Shown: positions 28,286-36,808 of the stretch, one piece after another
How the letters are laid out: every line of letters begins with the position of its first letter
How positions within the stretch are numbered: the stretch's first letter is position 1
DNA from: Simplicispira psychrophila DSM 11588
GTDB lineage: Bacteria > Pseudomonadota > Gammaproteobacteria > Burkholderiales > Burkholderiaceae_C
Direction of reading: 5' to 3'
Length of the DNA stretch: 64,000 nucleotides
Assembly (NCBI RefSeq): GCF_000688255.1
Contig: NZ_JHYS01000003.1
Coordinates: 1 to 64,000, forward strand
Position numbers and translations under genes: made by a program
Notes under the pieces: model-generated
What the model was told of the DNA's origin: nothing
What the model saw: the letters and a program-made list of their open reading frames with translations, nothing else
The model's database searches: none

Positions 28286-29218
28286 ATGAACGCCCGCACC
28301 GATCCCTCCGCGCTGAGCGCCCTCAGCAACCGCCACCTCGATGCGCTGGAAGAAGAAACCATCTTCATCCTGCGCGAAGTGGCCGCCGCTTTTGAGCGCC
28401 CGACGCTGCTGTTCTCGGGCGGCAAAGACTCGCTGGTGATGCTGAAATGTGCTGAAAAAGCCTTTGGCGCTGGGCGCATTCCGTACCCGCTGTTGATGAT
28501 TGACACCGGCCACAACTTCACCGAAGTCACCGATTTCCGCGACTTTCGCGCCAACGAGCTGGGCGCGGAACTGATTGTGCGCAGCGTCGAAGACTCGATG
28601 GCGCGCGGCACGGTGCGCTTGGCCCATCCCGGCGAATCGCGCAACGTGCACCAGTCAGTGACGCTGCTGGAAGCGATTGAAGAATTCCGTTTTGACGCGC
28701 TGATTGGCGGCGCGCGGCGTGACGAAGAAAAGGCCCGCGCCAAAGAGCGCATTTTTTCGCACCGCGACAGCTTCGGCCAATGGCAACCCAAAGACCAGCG
28801 CCCCGAGCTGTGGACGCTGTTCAATCACCGCCTGCAACCGGGCGAGCATTTCCGCGTCTTTCCGATCAGCAACTGGACGGAATTGGACGTGTGGCAGTAC
28901 ATCGAGCGCGAGCAGATTGCGCTGCCGTCGCTGTACTACACGCACAAGCGCGACATCGTCGAGCGCAAGGGTTTGCTGGTGCCGGTGACGCCGCTGACGC
29001 CGCCGCGCGCCGGCGAAACGGTTGAACAGCGCGACGTGCGCTTTCGCACCGTCGGTGATGTGACCTGCACCTGCCCGGTGGCCAGCCTGGCCGCCACTGC
29101 CGCCGACATCGTGCTGGAAACCCTGAGCGTGGACGTGAGCGAACGCGGCGCCACCCGCATGGACGACAAAACCTCTGACGCCTCAATGGAAAAGCGCAAG
29201 AAAGACGGGTACTTCTGA
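28286..29218 (+). CDS. cysD: Sulfate adenylyltransferase small subunit
   Basis: Makes adenosine phosphosulfate from ATP and sulfate, driven by the CysN GTPase. 310 residues. The PP-loop is LLFSGGKDSLVMLKC; other signatures are DTGHNFTEVTDFRD, GGARRDEEKARAKER, NWTELDVWQYIE and MEKRKKDGYF at the end. Stop and cysN start overlap by one base (TGATG). Confidence 0.96.
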   Translation: MNARTDPSALSALSNRHLDALEEETIFILREVAAAFERPTLLFSGGKDSLVMLKCAEKAFGAGRIPYPLLMIDTGHNFTEVTDFRDFRANELGAELIVRSVEDSMARGTVRLAHPGESRNVHQSVTLLEAIEEFRFDALIGGARRDEEKARAKERIFSHRDSFGQWQPKDQRPELWTLFNHRLQPGEHFRVFPISNWTELDVWQYIEREQIALPSLYYTHKRDIVERKGLLVPVTPLTPPRAGETVEQRDVRFRTVGDVTCTCPVASLAATAADIVLETLSVDVSERGATRMDDKTSDASMEKRKKDGYF

Positions 29219-30594
29219 TGACAACGACTACTGAATTGATAGCTGCCAGCGTAGATGCAGCAAGCGCTACAGGCAAAAATGACCATTTTTCTGCGCTGCG
29301 CTTCATCACCTGCGGCAGTGTGGACGATGGCAAAAGCACGCTGATTGGCCGCTTGCTGGTCGATAGCAAGGCGGTGCTGCAAGACCACCTGGCAGGCGTG
29401 CAGCGCGCCGGCGAGACCGATCTGGCGCTGCTCACTGACGGCCTGAGCGCCGAGCGCGAGCAGGGCATCACCATCGACGTGGCCTACCGCTACTTCGCCA
29501 CCGAGTCGCGCAAATTCATCATTGGCGACGCACCCGGCCACGCGCAGTACACGCGCAACATGGTGACGGCGGCGTCGCAGGCCGATGCCGCCGTGGTGCT
29601 GGTAGACGCCACCAAGCTCGACTGGAAAAACCCGCAATTGGCGCTGCTGGAGCAAACCCGCCGCCACAGCCTGCTGGTGCATTTGCTGCGTGTGCCGTCG
29701 CTGGTGTTTGCCGTCAACAAGTTGGACGCGGTGGAGAACCCTGAGTTGGCGTGGCAACACATCAGCGCCGCGCTGGCGCAGTTTGCCCAAGACGCCGGCA
29801 TTGCCGTGCGCGCCACGGTGCCGGTGTCGGCGCTGAAGGGGTGGAACGTCGTTACGCCGCGCCCCGATTGGTGCGGTTATGCCGGCCCCAGCCTGCTGCA
29901 ATGGCTGGAGCAGCTACCGACCATCGCCAGCGAGCGTGATCTGCCGTTGGCGTTTCCGGTGCAGTGGGTCGAAAAATTTGCGTCCTCTGCCGATACCTCG
30001 CAAGGCCGGCGCGTGTTCTGGGGCCGTGTCGCTACCGGCACGGTGGCCGTGGGCGCTGCGGTGCAGATTTTCCCCAGCGGCCAAACGGCCAGCGTGGCGC
30101 AAGTGTTAGACCATGCGCGCCGCCCCGGCACGGTCGCCGCCGGTCAAAGCGCCGGCTTGGTACTGGATAAAGAGGTCGATGTCTCGCGTGGTGACTGGAT
30201 CGTGGCGACGGCATCGGCCAGCGCTGCGGTCGTGGCTGATGATGACTTTGACACCCCTGTCGCCAGCACCAGCGCCTGGCCGGCGCAGCGCGAAATCTCC
30301 GCCACGGTGGCGTGGATGGACGACGAGCCGCTGGTGGTGGGCCGCGTGTATTGGGTGCTGCATGGTCATCGCTGGGTTAAGACCAAGGTGCAGCGGGTGC
30401 TGCACCGGCTCAACGTCCACACCTTGGCTGAAGAGGATGCCGACACGCTGGCGGCCAATGCCATCGGCCAAGTGCAACTGCTGCTGCAAGAGGCGTTGCC
30501 GACGGCGCCATTTGCCCAGTCGCGCGTGCTGGGGTCGCTGATCCTGGTGGACACCGCCAGCCACCGCACCGCTGCGGCAGTGCTGGTGCAATAG
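29218..30594 (+). CDS. cysN: Sulfate adenylyltransferase large subunit (GTPase)
   Basis: The EF-Tu-like GTPase that drives CysD. 458 residues. P-loop GSVDDGKSTLIGRLL (about residues 36-50), switch region AEREQGITIDVAYRYF, DAPGHAQYTRNM, and NKLD for guanine. Two beta-barrel domains follow and no APS-kinase domain is fused. Residues about 7-24 (LIAASVDAASATGKND) come from the dispersed repeat, which extends the N-terminus ahead of the conserved SALRFITCGSVDDGK. Confidence 0.95.
   Translation: MTTTTELIAASVDAASATGKNDHFSALRFITCGSVDDGKSTLIGRLLVDSKAVLQDHLAGVQRAGETDLALLTDGLSAEREQGITIDVAYRYFATESRKFIIGDAPGHAQYTRNMVTAASQADAAVVLVDATKLDWKNPQLALLEQTRRHSLLVHLLRVPSLVFAVNKLDAVENPELAWQHISAALAQFAQDAGIAVRATVPVSALKGWNVVTPRPDWCGYAGPSLLQWLEQLPTIASERDLPLAFPVQWVEKFASSADTSQGRRVFWGRVATGTVAVGAAVQIFPSGQTASVAQVLDHARRPGTVAAGQSAGLVLDKEVDVSRGDWIVATASASAAVVADDDFDTPVASTSAWPAQREISATVAWMDDEPLVVGRVYWVLHGHRWVKTKVQRVLHRLNVHTLAEEDADTLAANAIGQVQLLLQEALPTAPFAQSRVLGSLILVDTASHRTAAAVLVQ
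29236..29290 (+). repeat. Dispersed palindromic repeat inside the cysN N-terminus
   Basis: TTGATAGCTGCCAGCGTAGA followed by CAAGCGCTACAGGC and a T-rich end. Aligned without gaps to the intergenic copies and translated as LIAASVDAASATGK. Confidence 0.8.
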
Positions 30595-30679
30595 TGGGGT
30601 GCTTTGGGGGAATGCGCGCCAAGCCCTTGGTGCAAACCCTTAAAATTTCATCTTTCCCACGTCTCTTCAGAAAAACGCC

Positions 30680-31009
30680 ATGACACACGTAGTCTCCGAA
30701 AACTGCATCAAATGCAAATACACCGATTGTGTGGACGTGTGTCCCGTCGATTGCTTTGTCGAAGGCCCGAACATGCTCGTCATCAATCCCGATGAGTGCA
30801 TCGACTGCGCCGTGTGCGTGCCCGAGTGCCCGGCCAACGCCATTTTTGCTGAAGAAGACCTGCCGCCCACCGAGCTGGCCTTCATCAAGATCAACGCCGA
30901 TCTGACCAACGCCAAGGGATGGAAAGTCATCACCAAACGCAAGACTGCCTTGGCCGATGCCGATGAATGGAACGGCCAACCCGGCAAGGTCAAAGACCTG
31001 CAACGTTGA
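30680..31009 (+). CDS. fdxA: Seven-iron ferredoxin FdxA
   Basis: A 109-residue electron carrier with one [3Fe-4S] and one [4Fe-4S] cluster. Cysteines are arranged [17 protein letters not shown] and [12 protein letters not shown], and the C-terminal extension ([12 protein letters not shown] ... [10 protein letters not shown]) is typical of the proteobacterial type. The downstream gene encodes a ferredoxin-NADP reductase, so the two may form an electron-transfer pair. Confidence 0.95.
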   Translation: MTHVVSENCIKCKYTDCVDVCPVDCFVEGPNMLVINPDECIDCAVCVPECPANAIFAEEDLPPTELAFIKINADLTNAKGWKVITKRKTALADADEWNGQPGKVKDLQR

Positions 31010-31019
31010 GTCTGGGCTG

Positions 31020-32087
31020 ATGACCGCGGCCCCCGCCTCGCCTTCAGCAGTTGCTGATGTCGTCGTCATTGGCGCGGGCCCGGTCGGCCTGTTCCAGGTC
31101 TTTCAATTGGGCCTGCAGGGGCTGCGCGTCCACCTTATCGATGCACTGGCGCATCCTGGAGGGCAGTGCGCCGAGCTGTACGGCGATAAACCTCTCTACG
31201 ATATTCCCGGCCTGGCGGTATGCACCGGATACGAGCTGGTGCAGCGCCTGCTGCAGCAGATCGCGCCGTTTGCGCCGCACTGGCACCTGGGCCAGCAAGT
31301 GGCGCAACTGACAGCGCAGCCCGATGGCAGTTTTCTGGTCGTGACCAGCGCGGGGACGCCACTGCGCGCACGCGCGGTGTGTATCGCCGCCGGTGTTGGC
31401 GCGTTTGTGCCGCGTGCGCTCAAAGTGCCTGGCTTGGAGGCCTTTGCCGGCACACAACTGCTCTACCACTGGGATGGGCAAGATGCGCCGGCGCGCCTCG
31501 CCGGTCAGCAGGTCGTGGTGCATGGCGGCGACGCCCCGGCTGTGGCGCAAGTGCTGGCCTGCGCCAGCGCTGCGCAACCGCCAGCGAGCTTGACGCTGCA
31601 GCACCGGCGCGACGTTTTTGACGCTCCGCCCGAGCAACTGGCGCAGTTGCACGACTTGCGCAGCGCCGGACGCGTACAGATTGCCGTCGGCCAAATCAGC
31701 GCCGTGGAGCAGGTGGGCGAGCGCCTGACGGCCCTGCAACTGCTGGTTTCCGATGGCAGCACACAACGCTTGCCGCTGGATCTGCTGCTGGTGCGCCTGG
31801 GTCTGTCGCCGCGGCTGGGCGCGCTGACCGATTGGGGTCTGGCGCTGGAGCGCAAACAACTGGTGGTGGACACGGCCACCTTCGCTACCAGCGTGCCGGG
31901 TGTCCACGCCGTGGGCGACATTGCCACCTATCCCGGCAAGCGCCGCCTCATCGTCTGCGGCTTTCACGAAGCCACCTTGGCCGCTTTTGCCATCGCCGAG
32001 CGCTTGGCCGGACATCCCCTGCCGCTCGAATACACCACCAGCAGTAGCCGTTTGCAGCAGCGTCTGGGCGTGTCGGCAGCGTCCTGA
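31020..32087 (+). CDS. Ferredoxin-NADP reductase, thioredoxin-reductase-like type
   Basis: A FAD/NAD(P) flavoprotein of about 355 residues transferring electrons between NADPH and ferredoxin. FAD-binding VVVIGAGPVGLFQVFQLGLQG and PGGQCAELYGDKPLYDIPG are hallmarks of the TrxR-like FNR class, which lacks the redox-active CxxC. The second nucleotide site is VVVHGGDAPA. GVHAVGDIATYPGKRRLIVCGFHEATLAAF closes the FAD domain. The ATG at 31020 (MTAAPASPS) lies 10 bases after fdxA; the earlier in-frame Met at 30957 is inside fdxA. Confidence 0.92.
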   Translation: MTAAPASPSAVADVVVIGAGPVGLFQVFQLGLQGLRVHLIDALAHPGGQCAELYGDKPLYDIPGLAVCTGYELVQRLLQQIAPFAPHWHLGQQVAQLTAQPDGSFLVVTSAGTPLRARAVCIAAGVGAFVPRALKVPGLEAFAGTQLLYHWDGQDAPARLAGQQVVVHGGDAPAVAQVLACASAAQPPASLTLQHRRDVFDAPPEQLAQLHDLRSAGRVQIAVGQISAVEQVGERLTALQLLVSDGSTQRLPLDLLLVRLGLSPRLGALTDWGLALERKQLVVDTATFATSVPGVHAVGDIATYPGKRRLIVCGFHEATLAAFAIAERLAGHPLPLEYTTSSSRLQQRLGVSAAS

Positions 32088-32111
32088 GCACCTGTCTGCC
32101 GTAGTGCTCCT

Positions 32112-32160
32112 GAAATAAGAGCTGCTATCGCTGGTGCAATAAGCCTTTCAGGGTTTTTTG
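32112..32160 (+). repeat. Dispersed palindromic repeat after the FNR gene
   Basis: GAAATAAGAGCTGCTATCGC, then GTGCAATAAGCCTTTCAGGG and a T-run. The T-run after a potential stem could also help termination. Confidence 0.55.
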
Positions 32161-32293
32161 TCTCTTGGGGCGGAATCGTCCTGAAAGCTCGCTTCTTGCT
32201 TGGCGCGCCTGATGGCTGTCTTTTTTGTTCAGCCAAGACCCTATTCATCACACTAGAATCCCTCTGTTTTACATTTTGAAATAACCCTCCCGC

Positions 32294-35146
32294 ATGCGCT
32301 TGTCTGCCAACGAAACCACGATGCCGCGGCTCCACCTGATTGGCACGCTGGTATTGATACTGGTAGTGACACTGGCCATGACGGGATTTTTTTCATGGCA
32401 GAACGAGCAGGAGCAAGGCCACGCCTTCAAACGCGTCGCGCAGTTGCTGACACAGCAGCAAAAAGAACGCCTGACAGCGGAAATGCGCTCCGCCCTGGAC
32501 TATGTTGATTTTGTCCACCAGCGCACCGAAGATGTCCTGCGCAGCCGGGTGATCGAGCAAGTCGATGTGGCGCTCGACATGGCGCAGGCGATCCATGCGC
32601 GTGAATCGGGACGTCGGCCAGCGGCCGAGGTGAAACAACTCATCATGGAAGCCTTGCGTCCGGTGCAGTTTTTCGACGGCCGGGGCTACCTCTTCATTGA
32701 TGATATGCAAGGCCAGTTCGTGCTGCTGCCGACGGCGCCGCAATACGAAGGGCGCAGTGGCATTGACAACCAGGACGACCAAGGCACCTACATCATGCGC
32801 GGGCTGATCGCGGCCGCACACCAACCGCCGGGCGAATCATTTTTTCGCTACCGCTGGTATCGGCCAGACAACCCGCTGCAAATGGCCGAAAAATTGGCTT
32901 ATGTACGCCACTTTGCTCCCTACGACTGGCTGATTGGCAGCGGCGATTACGTCTATGAATGGGAGACTCGGCAAAAGAATGAAGCCATGCAGCGCCTGCG
33001 GGCACTGCGCTTTGGCGACAGCGGTACGGTCGGCCTGATAGCGCCCGATGGGCGCTCACTGCTCAGCCCCAACGATATTGCCATTGAAGGGCTGCTGCCC
33101 GAAAAAATGCCCCCGCTGCAACGGGCCGCCCTGGACAAAATCCGTACCACCGCCCTGGCTGGAGGCGGTTTTGTCGAATATGAATGGCCCCGGGTAGGCC
33201 ACCAAGACGGCCAGCAAGACCAGTTGCTGGGCCGCAAGACGGCGCTGGTCAGCGTCTACGGGCCGTGGAATTGGGTGCTGGTGACCGCGATGTTCAACGA
33301 CGAGTTGCAATCAACGCTGCGCACTGAAACCCAGGCATACAGCCAGGGCAGTACGCAGCGGCGGCTGCAATTGGCGCTGCTGCTGTGCGGAGCGCTGGCG
33401 CTGGGCGTGATCGGCTCGTTTGGCTTTTCACGCTGGTCGCGCCATTTGTTCATGCGCTACCACCGCGAACTGGCTGCTGCAAACGCCAACCTGCGCGTGG
33501 CAGCCATTGCCTTTGAGTCGCAAGAGGGCATGTGCGTCACCGACCCCCAGGGTGTCATCCTGCGCGTCAACCAGTCGTTTACCCGCATCACCGGTTACAG
33601 CGCTGAAGAGGCCGTTGGCCAGACGCCTGCGCTGCTGAAATCGGGCCGGCACGATGCGCCTTTCTACGATTGCATGCACAGTGTGCTTGCCAGCACCGGT
33701 GTTTGGCAGGGCGAAATCTGGAACCGCCGCAAGGACGGCTCGGTATTTCCCGAATGGCTCACCATCACTGCCGTCAAAACCGAAGTCGGCGTTATCTCGC
33801 ACTTTGTCAGCACCCTGATCGACATCACCCAGCGCAAGGAAGACGAAGAAAAAATTCGCTATCTGGCGTATTACGACCTCCTGACCCTGCTGCCCAACCG
33901 CCGTCTGCTGATGGATCGCCTGCAGCGTGCGTTGGCCACCAGCCGGCGCACACAGTACCTGGGTGCGCTGATGTTCATTGACCTGGACAATTTCAAGTTG
34001 GTCAACGACAGCCTGGGCCACGACAAGGGCGATCTGCTGCTGCATGAGATGGCACAGCGCCTGTCCGCCGCCGTACGTGAAATCGACACCGTGGCCCGGC
34101 TGGGCGGCGACGAGTTCGTGGTGGTGCTGGAAAACCTGAATACGCAAGTGCGCAAAGCCGCCCGCCAAGCCGAAGATATTGCTGAAAAAATACGCTCGGC
34201 CCTGGCCCAGCCGATGCTGCTGGCAGAGCAGTCGATACAAAGCTCTTGCAGCATTGGCGTGGTGCTGTTCACCGACGCCCACGCCAGCGCTGACGACCTG
34301 ATGAAACACGCTGACCTGGCCATGTACCAGGCCAAGGAAGCCGGGCGCAACACCGTGCGCTTTTTTGACCCGCAAATGCATGCTGCCGTGCTCCATCGCG
34401 TAGCCCTGGAACAAGACCTGCGCACCGCGCTGCAGGACGGCCATCTGGTGCTTTTCTACCAGGTCCAAGTAGATGCGCTGGGTCACTGCGTGGGTGTCGA
34501 AGCGCTGGTGCGTTGGCGCCACCCGCAGCGCGGCCTGGTCTCGCCTGGGGAATTCATTCCTCTGGCCGAAGAGTGCGGACTGATTCTGCCGCTGGGCCAG
34601 TGGGTGCTGCACAGCGCCTGCGAGCAACTGGCACGCTGGGCCCACGAGCCCGCGCATACGCACCTGACGGTGGCCGTCAACGTCAGCGGCCGGCAGATGA
34701 TTCAGAGCGACTTTGTGGCCCAAGTGCTGCAAACGCTGGCACGCACCGGCGCCCCGGCGCAGCGCCTGAAGCTGGAGTTGACCGAGAGTCTGCTGCTGGA
34801 CAACCCGCAAGACGCCATCACCAAGATGAGCGAATTGAAAGCGAACGGCGTCGGTTTTTCGCTGGATGATTTCGGTACCGGTTATTCGTCGCTGGCCTAC
34901 CTGCGCCAGTTGCCGCTGGACCAGATCAAGATTGACCAAAGTTTTGTGCACAACCTGGTGTCTGATCCGCGCGCCATGGCCATCGTGCGCACGATCGTCA
35001 CCCTGGCCGATAACCTGGACCTGAGCGTGATTGCCGAAGGCGTGGAAACCGAGGCACAGCGCCAAAGCTTGGCAACCCATGGCTGCCATGCCTATCAAGG
35101 CTATCTATTTGGCCGGCCGGTGCCGATAGAAGAACTGATTTTGTAA
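32294..35146 (+). CDS. Cache-PAS-GGDEF-EAL cyclic-di-GMP signalling protein
   Basis: A 950-residue membrane sensor. One N-terminal helix (about 13-32), a periplasmic Cache region with two similar halves (RGYLFIDDMQGQFVLLPT; LVSVYGPWNWVLVTAMF), a second helix (about 355-380), a PAS domain (ITGYSAEEAVGQ), a GGDEF domain and an EAL domain. Both active motifs are intact: RLGGDEFVVVL (about 602) and VEALVRW (about 736) with DDFGTGYSSLAYL. It could therefore both make and degrade c-di-GMP, although in such fusions one activity usually dominates. A later Met at 32321 is an alternative start. No operon partner. Confidence 0.93.
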   Translation: MRLSANETTMPRLHLIGTLVLILVVTLAMTGFFSWQNEQEQGHAFKRVAQLLTQQQKERLTAEMRSALDYVDFVHQRTEDVLRSRVIEQVDVALDMAQAIHARESGRRPAAEVKQLIMEALRPVQFFDGRGYLFIDDMQGQFVLLPTAPQYEGRSGIDNQDDQGTYIMRGLIAAAHQPPGESFFRYRWYRPDNPLQMAEKLAYVRHFAPYDWLIGSGDYVYEWETRQKNEAMQRLRALRFGDSGTVGLIAPDGRSLLSPNDIAIEGLLPEKMPPLQRAALDKIRTTALAGGGFVEYEWPRVGHQDGQQDQLLGRKTALVSVYGPWNWVLVTAMFNDELQSTLRTETQAYSQGSTQRRLQLALLLCGALALGVIGSFGFSRWSRHLFMRYHRELAAANANLRVAAIAFESQEGMCVTDPQGVILRVNQSFTRITGYSAEEAVGQTPALLKSGRHDAPFYDCMHSVLASTGVWQGEIWNRRKDGSVFPEWLTITAVKTEVGVISHFVSTLIDITQRKEDEEKIRYLAYYDLLTLLPNRRLLMDRLQRALATSRRTQYLGALMFIDLDNFKLVNDSLGHDKGDLLLHEMAQRLSAAVREIDTVARLGGDEFVVVLENLNTQVRKAARQAEDIAEKIRSALAQPMLLAEQSIQSSCSIGVVLFTDAHASADDLMKHADLAMYQAKEAGRNTVRFFDPQMHAAVLHRVALEQDLRTALQDGHLVLFYQVQVDALGHCVGVEALVRWRHPQRGLVSPGEFIPLAEECGLILPLGQWVLHSACEQLARWAHEPAHTHLTVAVNVSGRQMIQSDFVAQVLQTLARTGAPAQRLKLELTESLLLDNPQDAITKMSELKANGVGFSLDDFGTGYSSLAYLRQLPLDQIKIDQSFVHNLVSDPRAMAIVRTIVTLADNLDLSVIAEGVETEAQRQSLATHGCHAYQGYLFGRPVPIEELIL

Positions 35147-35240
35147 AACATGGGCCTGCACCTGAGCGATTTCCGCGTGGAGATGGGCGTTGCCAGGGGA
35201 TGGCAAGGGCGGACAGGATGGAAGACCGCGGCAACAATCC

Positions 35241-35290
35241 TTTTTTGATAGCTGGAAGCGCTTTATGCATAAGGGTTGCAGGTGTTTTTG
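35241..35290 (+). repeat. Dispersed palindromic repeat upstream of the NCS1 permease
   Basis: TTTTGATAGCTGGAAGCGCT, then TATGCATAAGGGTTGCAGGT and a T-rich end. A good, full-length copy. Confidence 0.8.
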
Positions 35291-35360
35291 ACTCGAAAAT
35301 TCAAGTGGCAAGTGAGCGCCCCCCTGCCTTCTACAATCACGTCCTGTCCGAAGGCATTGC

Positions 35361-36683
35361 ATGACACCTCCTACCACCGCCGCCAACCAAGCCCTGACCC
35401 CGATTGCGCCCGAGCAGCGCGTCTTCCAGTGGCACGACCATGCCTCGCTGTGGTTCAGCCTGGGTGTGGGTCTGCTGGTGATGCAGGTGGGTGCTTACCT
35501 GATCCCGGCGATGGGCACGCAGGACGCACTGCTGGCCATTGTCTGCGGCTCCCTGCTGGGCGCAGCGCTGCTCGGCTGGGTGGCCAAAATCGGCTGCGAC
35601 AGTGGCTTGGCCAGCGCCGGCCTGATGCACGCGGTGTATGGCAGCTCGTTTGCGCGCCTGCCGATCGTGCTCAACATCGTGCAGCTGCTGGGCTGGGGCA
35701 CGTTTGAACTGGTGGTGATGCGCGACGCCACCGTGGCCATCGGTCGCCAGTCAGGCAGCATGGTGGACAGCTATTGGCCGCTACTGGCGACGCTGCTGTG
35801 GGGCGGCGTCATCACGCTGCTGATCAGCGGCTCCATGGTGCAACTGGTGCGCCGCATCATTGCGCGCGTGGCACTGCCGTTGGTGGTGCTGTCGCTGCTG
35901 TGGCTGTCGTGGCAATTTTTGTCGCTGGCACAAGTGCAGGGTTTAACTGAAATCTGGCAACGGCGCGGTGCAGGCGGTATGGGCGTGATGCCGGCGCTCG
36001 ACCTGGTGATTGCCATGCCCATGTCCTGGCTGCCGCTGGTGGCCGACTACGCACGCCACGGCGTCAGCGGCAAATCGGCATTTCGTGGCACCTGGGCCGG
36101 TTTTGCCCTGGCCAATATCTGGTGTTATGCCCTGGGTGTGCTGGTCGCTCTGGTGCTGCCCAGCCAGGATCTGGTGACCGCCCTGCTGCTGGCGCAAGGT
36201 GGGCTGATTGCGCTGTCGCTCATCCTGATCGACGAAGTGGACAACGCTTATGGCGACGCCTATTCAGGTGCCGTCTCGGCCCACGCCCTGCAGCCGCGCT
36301 GGAGCGTGCGTCGCTGGGGCGTGGGGATCGCGGTGCTGTGCACGTTGCTGGCGCTGGTGCTGCCAATGCACAGCCTAGAGCCCTTTCTGATGCTGCTCAG
36401 TTCCATCTTCCTGCCGCTGTTTGGCGTCATCCTCGGGCGTCTGGCCTTTGCCGCCCCCGGTACGGTGCTGTTGAACCCAGTGCACGCAGCACGCCCTGTG
36501 CATGTGGCTCCTATCGCCCTGTGGTTGGCAGGCATTGGCTTTTACCATTTGGTGCCGACATTCGCCCCTGCGCTGGGCGCGGCCTTGCCGACGCTGGCGT
36601 TGTGCTTTGTGCTCGCCTATGTCAGCCGGCCGCGTACCCAGGTGGATGCCGCAGCGCTGACCAGCCACAGCCGGCAGACCTAA
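35361..36683 (+). CDS. NCS1-family cytosine/hydroxymethylpyrimidine permease
   Basis: A nucleobase:cation symporter of 440 residues with about twelve helices. The N-terminal HDHASLWFSLGVGLLVMQVG and VLNIVQLLGWGTFELVVMRD match the CytX/CodB branch, which takes up cytosine or the thiamine precursor hydroxymethylpyrimidine. No thiamine riboswitch or thi gene is visible nearby, so the substrate cannot be fixed. It stands alone. Confidence 0.82.
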   Translation: MTPPTTAANQALTPIAPEQRVFQWHDHASLWFSLGVGLLVMQVGAYLIPAMGTQDALLAIVCGSLLGAALLGWVAKIGCDSGLASAGLMHAVYGSSFARLPIVLNIVQLLGWGTFELVVMRDATVAIGRQSGSMVDSYWPLLATLLWGGVITLLISGSMVQLVRRIIARVALPLVVLSLLWLSWQFLSLAQVQGLTEIWQRRGAGGMGVMPALDLVIAMPMSWLPLVADYARHGVSGKSAFRGTWAGFALANIWCYALGVLVALVLPSQDLVTALLLAQGGLIALSLILIDEVDNAYGDAYSGAVSAHALQPRWSVRRWGVGIAVLCTLLALVLPMHSLEPFLMLLSSIFLPLFGVILGRLAFAAPGTVLLNPVHAARPVHVAPIALWLAGIGFYHLVPTFAPALGAALPTLALCFVLAYVSRPRTQVDAAALTSHSRQT

Positions 36684-36808
36684 AAAATACCGCAGCCGAC
36701 GGGCGACAAGACGGCAAATCTATTCGATGAATTGATGTATTCACGGTCATGGCAGGGCGCAAGAATGCTATGGTGACTTTCATTTCAAAATAAGAAGGAC
36801 TTCAGGTC

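Noticed and set aside
33428-35098. Long minus-strand frame (556 codons) under the GGDEF-EAL gene
   Set aside because: Antisense to intact GGDEF and EAL domains; composition is His/Gln-rich in the way typical of GC-rich shadows.
35147-35360. Thiamine riboswitch before the NCS1 permease
   Set aside because: The conserved CTGAGA and GATC/ACC elements of a TPP riboswitch are not present; a repeat copy occupies the region.
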